Positions 37,266-46,544 of a stretch of DNA of 64,000 nt are shown in pieces; the stretch's first letter is position 1; each line of letters begins with the position of its first letter. Origin of the DNA: Streptomyces buecherae (GTDB lineage: Bacteria; Actinomycetota; Actinomycetes; Streptomycetales; Streptomycetaceae); NCBI RefSeq assembly GCF_014295035.1, contig NZ_CP060404.1, forward strand, positions 3,876,501 to 3,940,500. The letters run 5' to 3'. The notes beneath the pieces were generated by a model that was not told the origin of the DNA, made no database searches, and saw nothing but the letters and a program-made list of their open reading frames with translations. A program made the translations under genes and the position numbers.

Positions 37266-37289
37266 ACTACCGGGCACGCGCGGGCGCGG

Positions 37290-37760
37290 CTAGTCCTGCC
37301 CCGGCCTGCGGGGCCGCCACACCACCAGGGCGCTGGTCTGCTGCACCTGGTCGTAGGGGACCAGGTCGCGGCGGTACGAGGCGTGTACGGCGGCCTCGCG
37401 CTGCCGCATCGCCGTCGCCGCGCCCTCCACCGCCTGCTGGAGTTCGGCGACCCGCTGCTGGAGCGCGGCCACCTGGTTCTCCAGCTCGATGATGCGCTTG
37501 ATGCCGGCGAGGTTGATGCCCTCGTCCTGGCTGAGCGCCTGCACCTGGCGCAGCAGGCTGATGTCGCGGGCGGAGTAGCGGCGCCCGCGCCCCGCCGTGC
37601 GGTCGGGGGAGACCAGGCCGAGGCGGTCGTACTGGCGCAGGGTCTGCGGGTGCAGGCCGGAGAGCTGAGCGGCGACCGAGATGACGTACACCGGTGAGTC
37701 GTCGGTCAGCTCGTAGGGGTTGCGGCTGCCGCCGCCTGGGCGTGCGCCTCGGCCGTCCAT
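37290..37760 (-). CDS. hspR: Heat-shock repressor HspR
   Basis: 156-residue MerR-type repressor of dnaK and clpB that binds HAIR sites, with DnaK as co-repressor in Streptomyces (established). Helix-turn-helix and wing: YVISVAAQLSGLHPQTLRQYDRLGLVSP then GRGRRYSARDISLLRQVQ; a coiled-coil follows (IKRIIELENQVAALQQRVAELQQAV). The C-terminal end is basic (VVWRPRRPGQD). ATG one base after the dnaJ stop; last gene of the operon. Confidence 0.97.
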   Translation of the reverse strand: MDGRGARPGGGSRNPYELTDDSPVYVISVAAQLSGLHPQTLRQYDRLGLVSPDRTAGRGRRYSARDISLLRQVQALSQDEGINLAGIKRIIELENQVAALQQRVAELQQAVEGAATAMRQREAAVHASYRRDLVPYDQVQQTSALVVWRPRRPGQD

Positions 37761-37761
37761 C

Positions 37762-38949
37762 TCATTCTCCCTTCGCGGCCTGGAACAGCTCGGCCCGCGG
37801 GTCCTCGTCCGCCGTGGCCTCGCGGTAGGTCTCCAGCGCCTCCCGCGCCTTGTCGTTCAGCTCCGTCGGCACGGCCACCTCTATGGTGACCAGCAGGTCG
37901 CCCCGGGTGCCGTCCTTGCGGACCGCGCCCTTGCCACGGGCGCGCATGGTGCGTCCGCTGGGGGTGCCCGCCGGCAGCTTGAGGGTGACCGGAGGGCCGC
38001 CCAGGGTCGGAACCCTGACCTCGCCGCCGAGGGCCGCCTCGTCGAAGGTGACGGGGACCGTCACGGTCAGGTTGTCGCCCTTGCGGCCGAAGACCGGGTG
38101 GGCGTCCACGTGCACCACGACGTACAGATCGCCGGCCGGGCCGCCGGTCTCGCCGGGGGCGCCCTTGCCGCGCAGCCGGATGCGCTGCCCGTCGCTGACG
38201 CCCGCCGGGATGCGGACCTGCATGGTGCGCGAGGAGCGGGCCCGCCCGCTGCCCTTGCACTGGTCGCACGGGTCCTGGGCGATCAGGCCCCGGCCCCGGC
38301 AGTCCACGCACGGATCGGTGAGCGAGAAGCCGCCTCCGCCGCCCCGGCTGACCTGCCCGGTGCCGACGCAGGTCGGGCACACCCGGGGGGTGCCGTTCTT
38401 GTCGCCGGTGCCCTGGCACGCCTTGCAGGGGGCCTGGCTCGACATCCGCAGCGGCACGGTCGCGCCGTCGACCGCCTCGGTGAAGCTCAGCGTCACCTCG
38501 GACTCGATGTCCTGACCGCGCCGCGGCTGGGTACGGGTGCCCGCGCCGGTGCGGTTGAACAGGCCGCCGAACACGTCGCCGAGTCCGCCGCCGAAGCCCC
38601 CCGCGCCCGGGCCGCCGGGCTGCGGGCCGCCGCCTCCGAAGAGGTCGCCCAGGTCGAAGTTGAAGCTTCCGGTGCCGCCGGGGCCGCCCGGGCCCGGGCG
38701 GAACCCGCCGTTCCCGAACAGCGCCCGGGCCTCGTCGTACTCCTTGCGCCGCTTGGGGTCGGCGAGGACGTCGTTGGCCTCGGAGATCTCCTTGAAGCGC
38801 TCCTCGGCCTTGGCGTCACCGGTGTTGGCGTCCGGGTGGTACTCGCGGGCGAGCTTCCGGTACGCCTTCTTGATCTCGGCCTCGGTGGCGTCCTTGGGGA
38901 CGCCGAGGACCTTGTAGTAGTCCTTCTCGACGAAGTCCTTGGTGCTCAT
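37762..38949 (-). CDS. dnaJ: Chaperone DnaJ
   Basis: 395-residue class A Hsp40. J domain residues 1-75 with YHPD (HPD motif) in REYHPDANTG; Gly/Phe-rich region 90-140; zinc-binding domain with four CxxCxGxG repeats (CKACQGTG, CPTCVGTG, CVDCRGRG, CDQCKGSG); then two substrate-binding barrels. Stimulates DnaK ATPase. Third gene of dnaK-grpE-dnaJ-hspR, 30 bases after grpE. Confidence 0.98.
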   Translation of the reverse strand: MSTKDFVEKDYYKVLGVPKDATEAEIKKAYRKLAREYHPDANTGDAKAEERFKEISEANDVLADPKRRKEYDEARALFGNGGFRPGPGGPGGTGSFNFDLGDLFGGGGPQPGGPGAGGFGGGLGDVFGGLFNRTGAGTRTQPRRGQDIESEVTLSFTEAVDGATVPLRMSSQAPCKACQGTGDKNGTPRVCPTCVGTGQVSRGGGGGFSLTDPCVDCRGRGLIAQDPCDQCKGSGRARSSRTMQVRIPAGVSDGQRIRLRGKGAPGETGGPAGDLYVVVHVDAHPVFGRKGDNLTVTVPVTFDEAALGGEVRVPTLGGPPVTLKLPAGTPSGRTMRARGKGAVRKDGTRGDLLVTIEVAVPTELNDKAREALETYREATADEDPRAELFQAAKGE

Positions 38950-38979
38950 CCTCGACGTCCCTCCTCTCCGTACGTCACG

Positions 38980-39681
38980 TCAGCCCTCGTCCGGGCCACC
39001 GTTCTCCTCGTCAGACGCGTCATCGCCCTTGCCCGCCTGGCCGCTGCCGGGCGTGGCGCCGGGCTGCGGTTCGGCGACGGCGACCCGCGCGGGGCGGATC
39101 GTGCGCTCGCCGATGCGGTACCCCGGCTGCAGGATCGACACGCACGTGGTCTCGGTGACGTCCGGCGCGTAGCTGTGCATCAGCGCCTCGTGGATCAGCG
39201 GGTCGAAGGGCTCGCCCTCCTTGCCGAACTGCTGGAGGCCCATCTTGGCCACCACCGTCTCCAGCGACTCCGCGACCGACTTGAAGCCGCCGACCAGCTC
39301 GCCGTGCTCGCGGGCCCGGCCGACGTCGTCGAGGACCGGAAGCAGCTCGGAGAGCAGGTTGGCCGCGGCGATCTCCTTGACGGTGACCCGGTCGCGCTCC
39401 ACCCGGCGGCGGTAGTTCTGGTACTCCGCCTGGAGGCGCTGGAGGTCAGCGGTGCGCTCGTTGAGCGCGGTGCGGACCTGGTCGAGCTGAGCCGTCAGCG
39501 CCACGTCGTGCTGTGCTTTCTCGTCGAGGCCGGCATCTGGTGCGTCCCCGGCCGAGGCCGCCGGGCCCGCCGCGTCGGCGGACCCGGCCCCCTTCGCCGC
39601 GTCGGGCTTCGACGCGGCGTCGGAGGTGGCGTCGGAAGGGACGTCGGGCTGCTCGTCGAAGCCCGGAGTCTCCTCCGTCAC
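38980..39681 (-). CDS. grpE: Nucleotide exchange factor GrpE
   Basis: 233 residues: an acidic/Ala-rich N-terminus (~85), the long paired helix (QLDQVRTALNERTADLQRLQAEYQNYRRR), and the C-terminal wing with GFKSVAESLETVVAKMGLQ and EALMHSY. Releases ADP from DnaK. GTG start overlaps the dnaK stop as GTGA, implying coupled translation. Confidence 0.97.
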   Translation of the reverse strand: MTEETPGFDEQPDVPSDATSDAASKPDAAKGAGSADAAGPAASAGDAPDAGLDEKAQHDVALTAQLDQVRTALNERTADLQRLQAEYQNYRRRVERDRVTVKEIAAANLLSELLPVLDDVGRAREHGELVGGFKSVAESLETVVAKMGLQQFGKEGEPFDPLIHEALMHSYAPDVTETTCVSILQPGYRIGERTIRPARVAVAEPQPGATPGSGQAGKGDDASDEENGGPDEG

Positions 39682-41543
39682 GCCGCACCGCCCTGGCGGT
39701 TGTCCTTCTCGTCATCGACGATCTCGGCGTCCACGACGTCGTCGTCCTTGGCCTGGCCCGCACCGGCGGCGTCGGCCGCGCCCTCGGCACCCGGCGCCCC
39801 GGCAGCCGCCTGGCCGTCGGCGTACATCGCCTGGCCGAGCTTCTGGCTGACGGTGGCGACCTTCTCGGTCGCCTCGCGGATGGCCGCGTTGTCCTCGCCC
39901 TTGAGCTTCTCCTTGAGGTCGGTGACCGCGGCCTCGACCTCGGACTTCACGTCACCGGGGACCTTGTCCTCGTTGTCCTTGAGGAACTTCTCGGTCTGGT
40001 AGACGAGCTGCTCGGCCTGGTTGCGGGTCTCGGCGGCCTCGCGGCGCTTGTGGTCCTCGTCCGCGTACTGCTCGGCCTCGCGCATCATGCGCTCGATGTC
40101 GTCCTTCGGCAGCGCGGAGCCGCCGGTGACGGTCATCCGCTGCTCCTTGCCGGTGCCCAGGTCCTTGGCGGAGACGTGCATGATGCCGTTGGCGTCGATG
40201 TCGAAGGTGACCTCGATCTGCGGCACGTTGCGCGGCGCCGGCGGCAGCCCGGTCAGCTCGAACATGCCGAGCTTCTTGTTGTACGCCGCGATCTCGCGCT
40301 CGCCCTGGTAGACCTGGATCTGCACGGACGGCTGGTTGTCCTCGGCCGTCGTGAAGATCTCCGAGCGCTTGGTCGGGATCGTGGTGTTGCGCTCGATCAG
40401 CTTGGTCATGATGCCGCCCTTGGTCTCGATACCAAGCGACAGCGGCGTGACGTCGAGCAGCAGGACGTCCTTGACCTCACCCTTGAGCACACCGGCCTGC
40501 AGGGCGGCGCCGATGGCGACGACCTCGTCCGGGTTGACGCCCTTGTTGGCGTCCTGGCCGCCGGTCAGCTCCTTGACCAGCTCGGCGACGGCGGGCATGC
40601 GGGTGGAGCCACCGACGAGGACGACGTGGTCGATCTCGGAGAGCTGGATGCCCGCGTCCTTGATGACGTTGTGGAACGGCGTCTTGCAGCGCTCCAGCAG
40701 GTCGGCCGTGAGCTGCTGGAACTGGGCGCGGGTGAGCTTCTCGTCCAGGTGCAGCGGGCCCTCGGCGGACGCCGTGATGTAGGGCAGGTTGATCGTGGTC
40801 TCGGTGGACGAGGACAGCTCGATCTTCGCCTTCTCCGCGGCCTCGCGGAGACGCTGGAGCGCCATCTTGTCCTTGGACAGGTCCACGCCGTGCCCGTTGT
40901 TGAACTGCTTGACCAGGTAGTCCACGACCCGCTGGTCCCAGTCGTCGCCACCGAGGTGGTTGTCACCGTTGGTGGCCTTGACCTCGACGACGCCGTCGCC
41001 AATCTCAAGGAGCGACACGTCGAAGGTGCCGCCACCGAGGTCGAAGACGAGGATGGTCTGGTCGTCCTTCTCCAGCCCGTAGGCGAGAGCGGCGGCCGTC
41101 GGCTCGTTGACGATGCGCAGGACGTTCAGACCCGCGATCTCGCCGGCCTCCTTGGTGGCCTGACGCTCCGAGTCGTTGAAGTACGCGGGGACGGTGATGA
41201 CCGCGTCCGCGACCTTCTCGCCCAGGTACGCCTCGGCGTCGCGCTTCAACTTCTGCAGGATGAAGGCGCTCATCTGCTGCGGGTTGAAGTCCTTGCCGTC
41301 CAGGTTGATCTTCCAGTCGGTGCCCATGTGGCGCTTGACCGACCGAACGGTGCGGTCCACGTTGGTGACCGCCTGGCGCTTGGCGACCTCGCCGACCAGC
41401 ACCTCGCCGTTCTTCGCGAAGGCGACGACGGACGGCGTGGTCCTGGCGCCCTCGGCGTTGGTGATGACGGTGGGCTCACCGCCCTCGAGAACACTGACGA
41501 CGGAGTTCGTCGTACCCAGGTCGATGCCGACCGCACGTGCCAT
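39678..41543 (-). CDS. dnaK: Hsp70 chaperone DnaK
   Basis: 621 residues. Nucleotide-binding domain begins MARAVGIDLGTTNSVV, with VPAYFNDSERQATKEAG, RIVNEPTAAALAYG, DLGGGTFDVSLLEIGDG and LVGGSTRMPAV; substrate-binding domain from about residue 370 (LLLDVTPLSLGIETKGG), and a lid ending in Gly/Ala/Asp-rich sequence rather than EEVD. Start ATG 41543 with GGAGG. Led by a HAIR operator at 41561-41581 and a second, weaker one at 41613-41633. Confidence 0.99.
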   Translation of the reverse strand: MARAVGIDLGTTNSVVSVLEGGEPTVITNAEGARTTPSVVAFAKNGEVLVGEVAKRQAVTNVDRTVRSVKRHMGTDWKINLDGKDFNPQQMSAFILQKLKRDAEAYLGEKVADAVITVPAYFNDSERQATKEAGEIAGLNVLRIVNEPTAAALAYGLEKDDQTILVFDLGGGTFDVSLLEIGDGVVEVKATNGDNHLGGDDWDQRVVDYLVKQFNNGHGVDLSKDKMALQRLREAAEKAKIELSSSTETTINLPYITASAEGPLHLDEKLTRAQFQQLTADLLERCKTPFHNVIKDAGIQLSEIDHVVLVGGSTRMPAVAELVKELTGGQDANKGVNPDEVVAIGAALQAGVLKGEVKDVLLLDVTPLSLGIETKGGIMTKLIERNTTIPTKRSEIFTTAEDNQPSVQIQVYQGEREIAAYNKKLGMFELTGLPPAPRNVPQIEVTFDIDANGIMHVSAKDLGTGKEQRMTVTGGSALPKDDIERMMREAEQYADEDHKRREAAETRNQAEQLVYQTEKFLKDNEDKVPGDVKSEVEAAVTDLKEKLKGEDNAAIREATEKVATVSQKLGQAMYADGQAAAGAPGAEGAADAAGAGQAKDDDVVDAEIVDDEKDNRQGGAA

Positions 41544-41560
41544 GTCAATCCTCCAGCCAA

Positions 41561-41581
41561 CTTGAGTGGAACAGGCTCAAG
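41561..41581. promoter_or_regulatory. HAIR element (HspR operator) of the dnaK operon
   Basis: CTTGAGT-N7-GCTCAAG, one mismatch from the consensus CTTGAGT-N7-ACTCAAG, 18 bases upstream of the dnaK ATG. A leftward TTGACA (41608-41603) places a -10 position at about 41585-41580, overlapping this operator. Confidence 0.9.
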
Positions 41582-41612
41582 CGTGCCTGATCCAGATTTC
41601 CCTGTCAACAGA

Positions 41613-41633
41613 GGTGAGTCAGGCAGGCTCAAC
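41613..41633. promoter_or_regulatory. Second, imperfect HAIR-like element of dnaK
   Basis: GGTGAGT-N7-GCTCAAC: the TGAGT/GCTCA core is kept with correct 7-base spacing but outer pairs differ. It lies just upstream of the TTGACA box. Probably a weaker HspR site. Confidence 0.6.
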
Positions 41634-42165
41634 TTTTATACGGCACTTATCCGCACACGGCCGAAATCCAGCGCCCGCGCCCCGCGCGAAGCCGCCGCCG
41701 CGACCCCGAGACCGTTCTTGCGACACCCCGCCCGCGCGACCAACCGCCCGGCGCCCCCTCCCTATGAGACATCCCGCGTCAGCCCCCCGCACCCGCGCGC
41801 GCCCACCCTCGACCCTCACCGCCCGGGCCCGACGCCGGGCCGGACTCCACGCCGGCCAGCCCCCACCCCTACGGGACCCACGCCGGCCGGCCCCCAGCCC
41901 ACGGGGCCAGGTCGCGGGACCCACGGGGGCCAGGTCACGGGGCCGCGCCACGGAACCGCGGAACGCAGGGCGAAGCCCGTTCCGGCCGGGGAAAGGGGGA
42001 GACTGGTAGAAGCCCGGGAGGGCAACGGAAGGCGATAAGGCAAGCCTGAGCGACGCAGATCACCGGCTCGTCTTGTGCACCGCTCTCGTGATCCTCGGTA
42101 ATCTCGGCGAAGACCAGATAAGTTACTGCTTAGTAAGCCCGCTCTCGAAGGTTCGAGGAGCCGCC

Positions 42166-44439
42166 ATGCAACTCGCCGCGATCATCGTGTCGCTGGTCCT
42201 CATCGCGGTCGGCGTCGCGCTGTTCGGCCGTGCCCTGCTACAGATCTTCCACTACCTGCGGCTCGGCCAGCCCGTACCCGCGGGGACCAGGACCGACGAA
42301 CCCGCGCAACGCACGATCACCGTGGTCAAGGAGTTCCTCGGCCACACCCGCATGAACCGCTGGGGCGTCGTCGGCGTCGCGCACTGGTTCGTGGCGGTGG
42401 GCTTCTTCTCGCTGCTGCTGACCATCGTCAACGCCGTCGGGCAGCTCTTCCAGGCGGACTGGCTGATCCCGGTCATCGGCGACTGGCTGCCGTACGAGGT
42501 CTTCACCGAGTTCCTCGGGCTGATGACGACCCTCGGCATCCTCACGCTCATCGTGATCCGCCAGCTCAGCAAGCCCGGCAAGGCCGGCCGCAAGTCCCGT
42601 TTCACGGGGTCGAACTTCGGCCAGGCGTACTTCGTCGAGGCCGTCATCCTGATCGTCGGCCTGTCGATCATGACGCTGCGCGGCCTGGAGGGCGCCCAGC
42701 ACCACGTCACCTCGTACGAGGCCGGGTTCTTCGCCTCGTACCCGCTCGTCGCCGCCTTCCGCGAGCTCGACGTCAGCACGGTGCAGAACCTGACGTACCT
42801 GGTCGCGATGATCAAGATCTCGACCTCGTTCATCTGGATGATCACGGTCGCCCTCAAGACCGACATGGGCGTGGCCTGGCACCGCTTCCTGGCCTTCCCC
42901 AACATCTGGTTCAAGCGCGAGGCCGACGGCTCCACCGCGCTCGGCGCGCTGCCGCCGATGGTCTCCGAGGGCAAGCCGATCGACTTCGAGGACCCGGGCG
43001 AGGACGACCAGTTCGGCGTCTCGCAGGTCGAGCACTTCTCCTGGAAGGGCCTGCTCGACTTCTCCACCTGCACCGAGTGCGGCCGGTGCCAGTCGCAGTG
43101 CCCGGCCTGGAACACCGGCAAGCCGCTCTCCCCGAAGCTGCTGATCATGGGCCTGCGGGACCACGCGCACGCCAAGGCGCCGTACCTGCTCGCCGGTGGC
43201 GGCAAGGACGCGGAGGGCGCGGAGAAGGGCAGCGCGGAGCAGCTCGCGCAGGTGCCGGCCGCCGCGCTGGCCGAGGCCGAGCGCCCGCTGATCGGGACCC
43301 TCGAAGAGAACGGCGTCATCGACCCGGACGTGCTGTGGTCGTGCACCACCTGCGGCGCCTGCGTCGAGCAGTGCCCGGTGGACATCGAGCACATCGACCA
43401 CATCGTGGACATGCGCCGCTACCAGGTCATGATCGAGTCCAGCTTCCCCAGCGAGGCGGGCACGATGCTCAAGAACCTGGAGAAGAAGGGCAACCCCTGG
43501 GGCCTGGCGAAGAAGCAGCGGCTCGCCTGGACCAAGGAGGTCGAGTTCGAGGTCCCGGTCGTCGGCAAGGACATCGAGGACCTGACCGAGGTCGACTACC
43601 TGTACTGGGTCGGCTGCGCGGGCGCCCTGGAGGACCGGGCCAAGAAGACCACCAAGGCGTTCGCCGAGCTGCTGCACATCGCGGGCGTGAAGTTCGCGAT
43701 CATGGGCGGCGACGAGGCGTGCACCGGTGACTCCGCCCGGCGCCTAGGCAACGAGTTCCTCTTCCAGCAGCTCGGCCAGCAGAACGTCGAGATGCTGAAC
43801 ATGGCCTTCGGCGAGGACAGCGACGACGAGTCCACCAGGAAGCCCAAGGCGAAGAAGAAGATCGTCGCGACCTGTCCGCACTGCTTCAACACCATCGCCA
43901 ACGAGTACCCGCAGCTCGGCGGCGAGTTCGAGGTCATCCACCACACCCAGTTGCTCCAGCACCTCGTCGACGAGGGCAGGCTGGTCCCGGTGACCCCGGT
44001 CGAGGGCCTGATCACCTACCACGACCCGTGCTACCTGGGCCGGCACAACAAGGTCTACACGCCGCCTCGGGAGATCATCGCCAAGGTGCCGGGGCTGCGG
44101 AACGAGGAGATGCACCGGCACAAGGAGCGCGGCTTCTGCTGCGGCGCCGGCGGTGCCCGGATGTGGATGGAGGAGCGGATCGGCAAGCGGGTCAACGACG
44201 AGCGGGTGGACGAGGCGCTGTCCCTCAACCCCGACATCGTCTCCACGGCCTGCCCGTTCTGCCTCGTCATGCTCTCCGACTCGGTCAACGGCAAGAAGAA
44301 CGACGGCAAGGCGAAGGAGTCGCTCCAGGTCGTGGACGTGGCGCAACTCCTCCTCGACTCGGTCAAGACGCCTGAGCAGCAGGACCCGGGCGGCGACGGC
44401 GAGCCGGCGACGGCGCCCGAGCCGGAGCCCGTGAAATAG
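42166..44439 (+). CDS. Membrane-bound (Fe-S)-binding CCG-domain reductase
   Basis: 757 residues from ATG 42166 (GAGGAG five bases upstream). N-terminal ~270 residues have about five membrane helices of the nitrate-reductase-gamma/HdrE type. Two 4Fe-4S motifs follow (CTECGRCQSQCP and CTTCGACVEQCP), then two heterodisulfide-reductase CCG-type domains with VGCAGALEDR, DPCYLGRHNKVY and FCCGAGGARM. This is the layout of actinobacterial GlpC/HdrD-like proteins often sited beside acyl-CoA metabolism genes; probably passes electrons from a cytosolic dehydrogenase to quinone. Partner unknown. Acidic/Pro tail. Confidence 0.93.
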   Translation: MQLAAIIVSLVLIAVGVALFGRALLQIFHYLRLGQPVPAGTRTDEPAQRTITVVKEFLGHTRMNRWGVVGVAHWFVAVGFFSLLLTIVNAVGQLFQADWLIPVIGDWLPYEVFTEFLGLMTTLGILTLIVIRQLSKPGKAGRKSRFTGSNFGQAYFVEAVILIVGLSIMTLRGLEGAQHHVTSYEAGFFASYPLVAAFRELDVSTVQNLTYLVAMIKISTSFIWMITVALKTDMGVAWHRFLAFPNIWFKREADGSTALGALPPMVSEGKPIDFEDPGEDDQFGVSQVEHFSWKGLLDFSTCTECGRCQSQCPAWNTGKPLSPKLLIMGLRDHAHAKAPYLLAGGGKDAEGAEKGSAEQLAQVPAAALAEAERPLIGTLEENGVIDPDVLWSCTTCGACVEQCPVDIEHIDHIVDMRRYQVMIESSFPSEAGTMLKNLEKKGNPWGLAKKQRLAWTKEVEFEVPVVGKDIEDLTEVDYLYWVGCAGALEDRAKKTTKAFAELLHIAGVKFAIMGGDEACTGDSARRLGNEFLFQQLGQQNVEMLNMAFGEDSDDESTRKPKAKKKIVATCPHCFNTIANEYPQLGGEFEVIHHTQLLQHLVDEGRLVPVTPVEGLITYHDPCYLGRHNKVYTPPREIIAKVPGLRNEEMHRHKERGFCCGAGGARMWMEERIGKRVNDERVDEALSLNPDIVSTACPFCLVMLSDSVNGKKNDGKAKESLQVVDVAQLLLDSVKTPEQQDPGGDGEPATAPEPEPVK

Positions 44440-44498
44440 CCCGTGAGGTAGTCCGCTGCCCGCACCGGGCCAGCGAAAGCGCCAACGGAAGCGCCACC

Positions 44499-44543
44499 CG
44501 CCGGTGGGCGCGGACCACGCGAAACGGTCCGCGCCCACCGGCG
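44499..44543 (+). terminator. 18-bp-stem terminator after the FeS reductase
   Basis: Perfect inverted repeat: left arm GCCGGTGGGCGCGGACC, right arm GGTCCGCGCCCACCGGC, plus a closing C-G pair, with a nine-base loop, 60 bases after the stop. Confidence 0.8.
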
Positions 44544-44703
44544 TTCTGGTGCCCGGCACGGGGCGGGGCCTGGCGCCGCCGGACGCCGGGGGCGGAGGGT
44601 ACGTCCGCTTCGGGGCCCGCACCGCCTGCCCCCAAGGCCCCTTTGACCTCGGTTCCTGTGCATTCGACGGACAGATGTCTGGCCCGACTGTCACCATCTG
44701 TAC

Positions 44704-45336
44704 ATGAGTTTTTTCGAAGGGTTGATCAGTGCCGACCCGACCGAAGAGCCCCAGCCCCCCAACGAGCCGTCGTTACCGGCCTACGAAGCACCCCATGACG
44801 AGCCGCTTCCGCCGGAGCGCTGGTTCATCCCCGCCCGCCTACCGCACACCGCCGAACTCGGCGCGGGTCCCGACACCCGGCTCATGCTCAGCGGCTGGCA
44901 CGTGTGGCCGCGGTCGGTCACCATCCGCGTGGAGATCTTCCGCCGCCGCCTCGCCGAGCCGAACTCCCCCCGCCGGGCCGTCCGCTCCGCCGCCGGCGCC
45001 CTCCGCTGCGGGATGCTGCTCGGCGACGGCCGCAAGGTGACCACGCTCGACCCGGCCCCCACCACCGCGACCAACGGCTCCACCGGCCCGAGCCTGCGCC
45101 TTGAGGGTGGCGGCGACGGCTTCCACGAGCACCTGGTCCTCCACCTGTCCCAACTACCGCCCGAAGGCCCGCTGGAACTGGTCGTGGAATGGCCGGACGA
45201 GGACATCCCCGAGACCCGTACGACCTTCGACGGCACGGCCGTGCGCGCCGCGGGCGCCGAGGCCGTCCCGATCTGGCCCGAGGCTGAGCTGTTCGCCACG
45301 CCGTCGCCGAACGGGGCGGCGCGAGCGGCGAGCTAG
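44704..45336 (+). CDS. Conserved hypothetical protein with a TTA codon
   Basis: 210-residue soluble protein; ATG 44704 (MSFFEGLISADPTEEP). A ~35-residue acidic/Pro-rich start leads to a beta-rich body (ELGAGPDTRLMLSGWHVWPRSVTIRVEIFRRR, LVLHLSQLPPEGPLELVVEWPDEDIPET), which resembles a small beta-sandwich. I do not recognise a named family. Codon 24 is TTA (44773-44775), so expression may depend on the bldA tRNA. Stands alone between two terminator-like regions. Confidence 0.8.
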   Translation: MSFFEGLISADPTEEPQPPNEPSLPAYEAPHDEPLPPERWFIPARLPHTAELGAGPDTRLMLSGWHVWPRSVTIRVEIFRRRLAEPNSPRRAVRSAAGALRCGMLLGDGRKVTTLDPAPTTATNGSTGPSLRLEGGGDGFHEHLVLHLSQLPPEGPLELVVEWPDEDIPETRTTFDGTAVRAAGAEAVPIWPEAELFATPSPNGAARAAS

Positions 45337-45429
45337 CCGCACGCCCGAGCAGTGGCCCACCGGGCCGGCGCCACGCGCCGGCGGGTGCGCACCCCGACGT
45401 GGGCCACTGGTCGGGCCGGGCGACCGCGG

Positions 45430-45939
45430 TCAGCGTTCCGCGCGCTCCTTGAGTCGGCTGAGGGTGCGGGCGATGTTGTGGTCGTTGACCGCGGTGCGTT
45501 CGCGTACGCCGGTGGCCAGCGCGGTGAGGCCCCTGAACCACCGTGGGCGCCGGTCCCAGGTGCTCTCCACCACGAGGCAGCCGCCGTCCGCCGCGGCCCG
45601 GATGTCGTACCGCCACACCGAAACCGGCAACGGTCCGCTGGTCACCTCGAACGCGAAACATCGGCCCGGGTCGGCGGCGGTGACGCGGGCGGTGGTGCGC
45701 CAGCGGCGGGCGCCGCGCCGGTTGCTCCCCCGGAACCGCGCCCCGACCACGGCGGTCCCCGGCCGCCCGACCCAGCGGTGCGCGCGGACCTCCTCGCCGA
45801 GTTCGGCGAGCACCCGCAGGTCGGTGACCAGCGCGTAGACGCGCTCGGGCGGGGCCGCGACCGCGATCTGCCCGGTCGCGCCGGGCTGCCCGAGCCCGGT
45901 CGTCCCCGCGTGCGCGTCGGACGGTGGCATGGCTGTCAT
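45430..45939 (-). CDS. SRPBCC family protein (polyketide cyclase/dehydrase type)
   Basis: 169 residues. Start/Bet v 1-like features: GQIAVAAPPERVYALVTDLRVLAELGEE at the first strand and helix, ARFRGSNRRGARRWRTTARVTAADPGRCFAFEV, and a C-terminal long helix ending in LSRLKERAER. Probably binds a hydrophobic ligand; no biosynthetic cluster adjoins. ATG at 45939 or 45930. Confidence 0.87.
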   Translation of the reverse strand: MTAMPPSDAHAGTTGLGQPGATGQIAVAAPPERVYALVTDLRVLAELGEEVRAHRWVGRPGTAVVGARFRGSNRRGARRWRTTARVTAADPGRCFAFEVTSGPLPVSVWRYDIRAAADGGCLVVESTWDRRPRWFRGLTALATGVRERTAVNDHNIARTLSRLKERAER

Positions 45940-46544
45940 CCCTACGTCTCCCCTCGCGTCGGCTCATGTGGTGCCTGGCGCCTGGTGCCTGGTGCCTGGT
46001 GCCTGGCCTCGCCGGATCATGCCACCGATCACTGGCGTAACACAGAGGGCCTGGCGCCCCCTCGGCCACACCGGTAGCCACCACCCCTAGCCACCACCGA
46101 TAACCAACGGTGCATCGATACGCGCGCAAGACCTCTCAGGATTCACTTCCCCCGCCGCACGACGACCCGGCACAGTTGCTGGCACGGCGCGAAAGCACCA
46201 CGTTCGCCGCAACTCGGGTGCTCCCAGGGCTGCTTGTGCCGTCCGGCACGGCGAGCGAACCGCCGCCCGACGCGCCACCGGCGTCCCGTTCTGCCGACGG
46301 GCCGCCGGGGCCGGTCGGCGGCCCGCCTCGTCGGGGGGTGGGCCGCCTCGGGCACCCGGCCCCCGCAGTCGCTGGCCCGCTGCGGGGGCCGGCCTCGGAC
46401 GCGGCCCGTGGTCACAGCCGAGGCGGTCACCGGGCGGGGGTGGCCGAATCGGCCACCAGCCATCCGCCCACCCACCGCAAAATGGTCCTGACGTGGTCAA
46501 AAAAGCGGATGCCTGTGCGACTCTTCGCGGCTACGGTCCGGAAT
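45940..46544. other. Intergenic region with 7-bp tandem repeat
   Basis: No gene supported in 605 bases. It includes the repeat at 45972-46006 and Pro/Arg-rich low-complexity sequence. The last 60 bases are relatively AT-rich (a run of A at 46499-46504) and probably contain the acetyltransferase promoter. Confidence 0.5.
45972..46006. repeat. 7-bp tandem repeat (TGCCTGG), five copies
   Basis: Five adjacent TGCCTGG units, the second reading CGCCTGG, just upstream of the SRPBCC gene. Confidence 0.85.

Larger units (their letters stand above)
41544..42165. other. Divergent control region, dnaK and FeS reductase
   Basis: Besides the two HAIR elements, 41640-42060 is Pro/Arg-rich low-complexity sequence with no supported gene. 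Near the right end, TTACT (42123-42127) and AGTAA (42132-42136) form a small inverted repeat 30 bases before the FeS reductase start, a possible operator. Confidence 0.45.

Noticed and set aside
39513..42038. 841-codon open frame on the + strand opposite dnaK
   Set aside because: Antisense shadow of dnaK and its leader; no recognisable domain.
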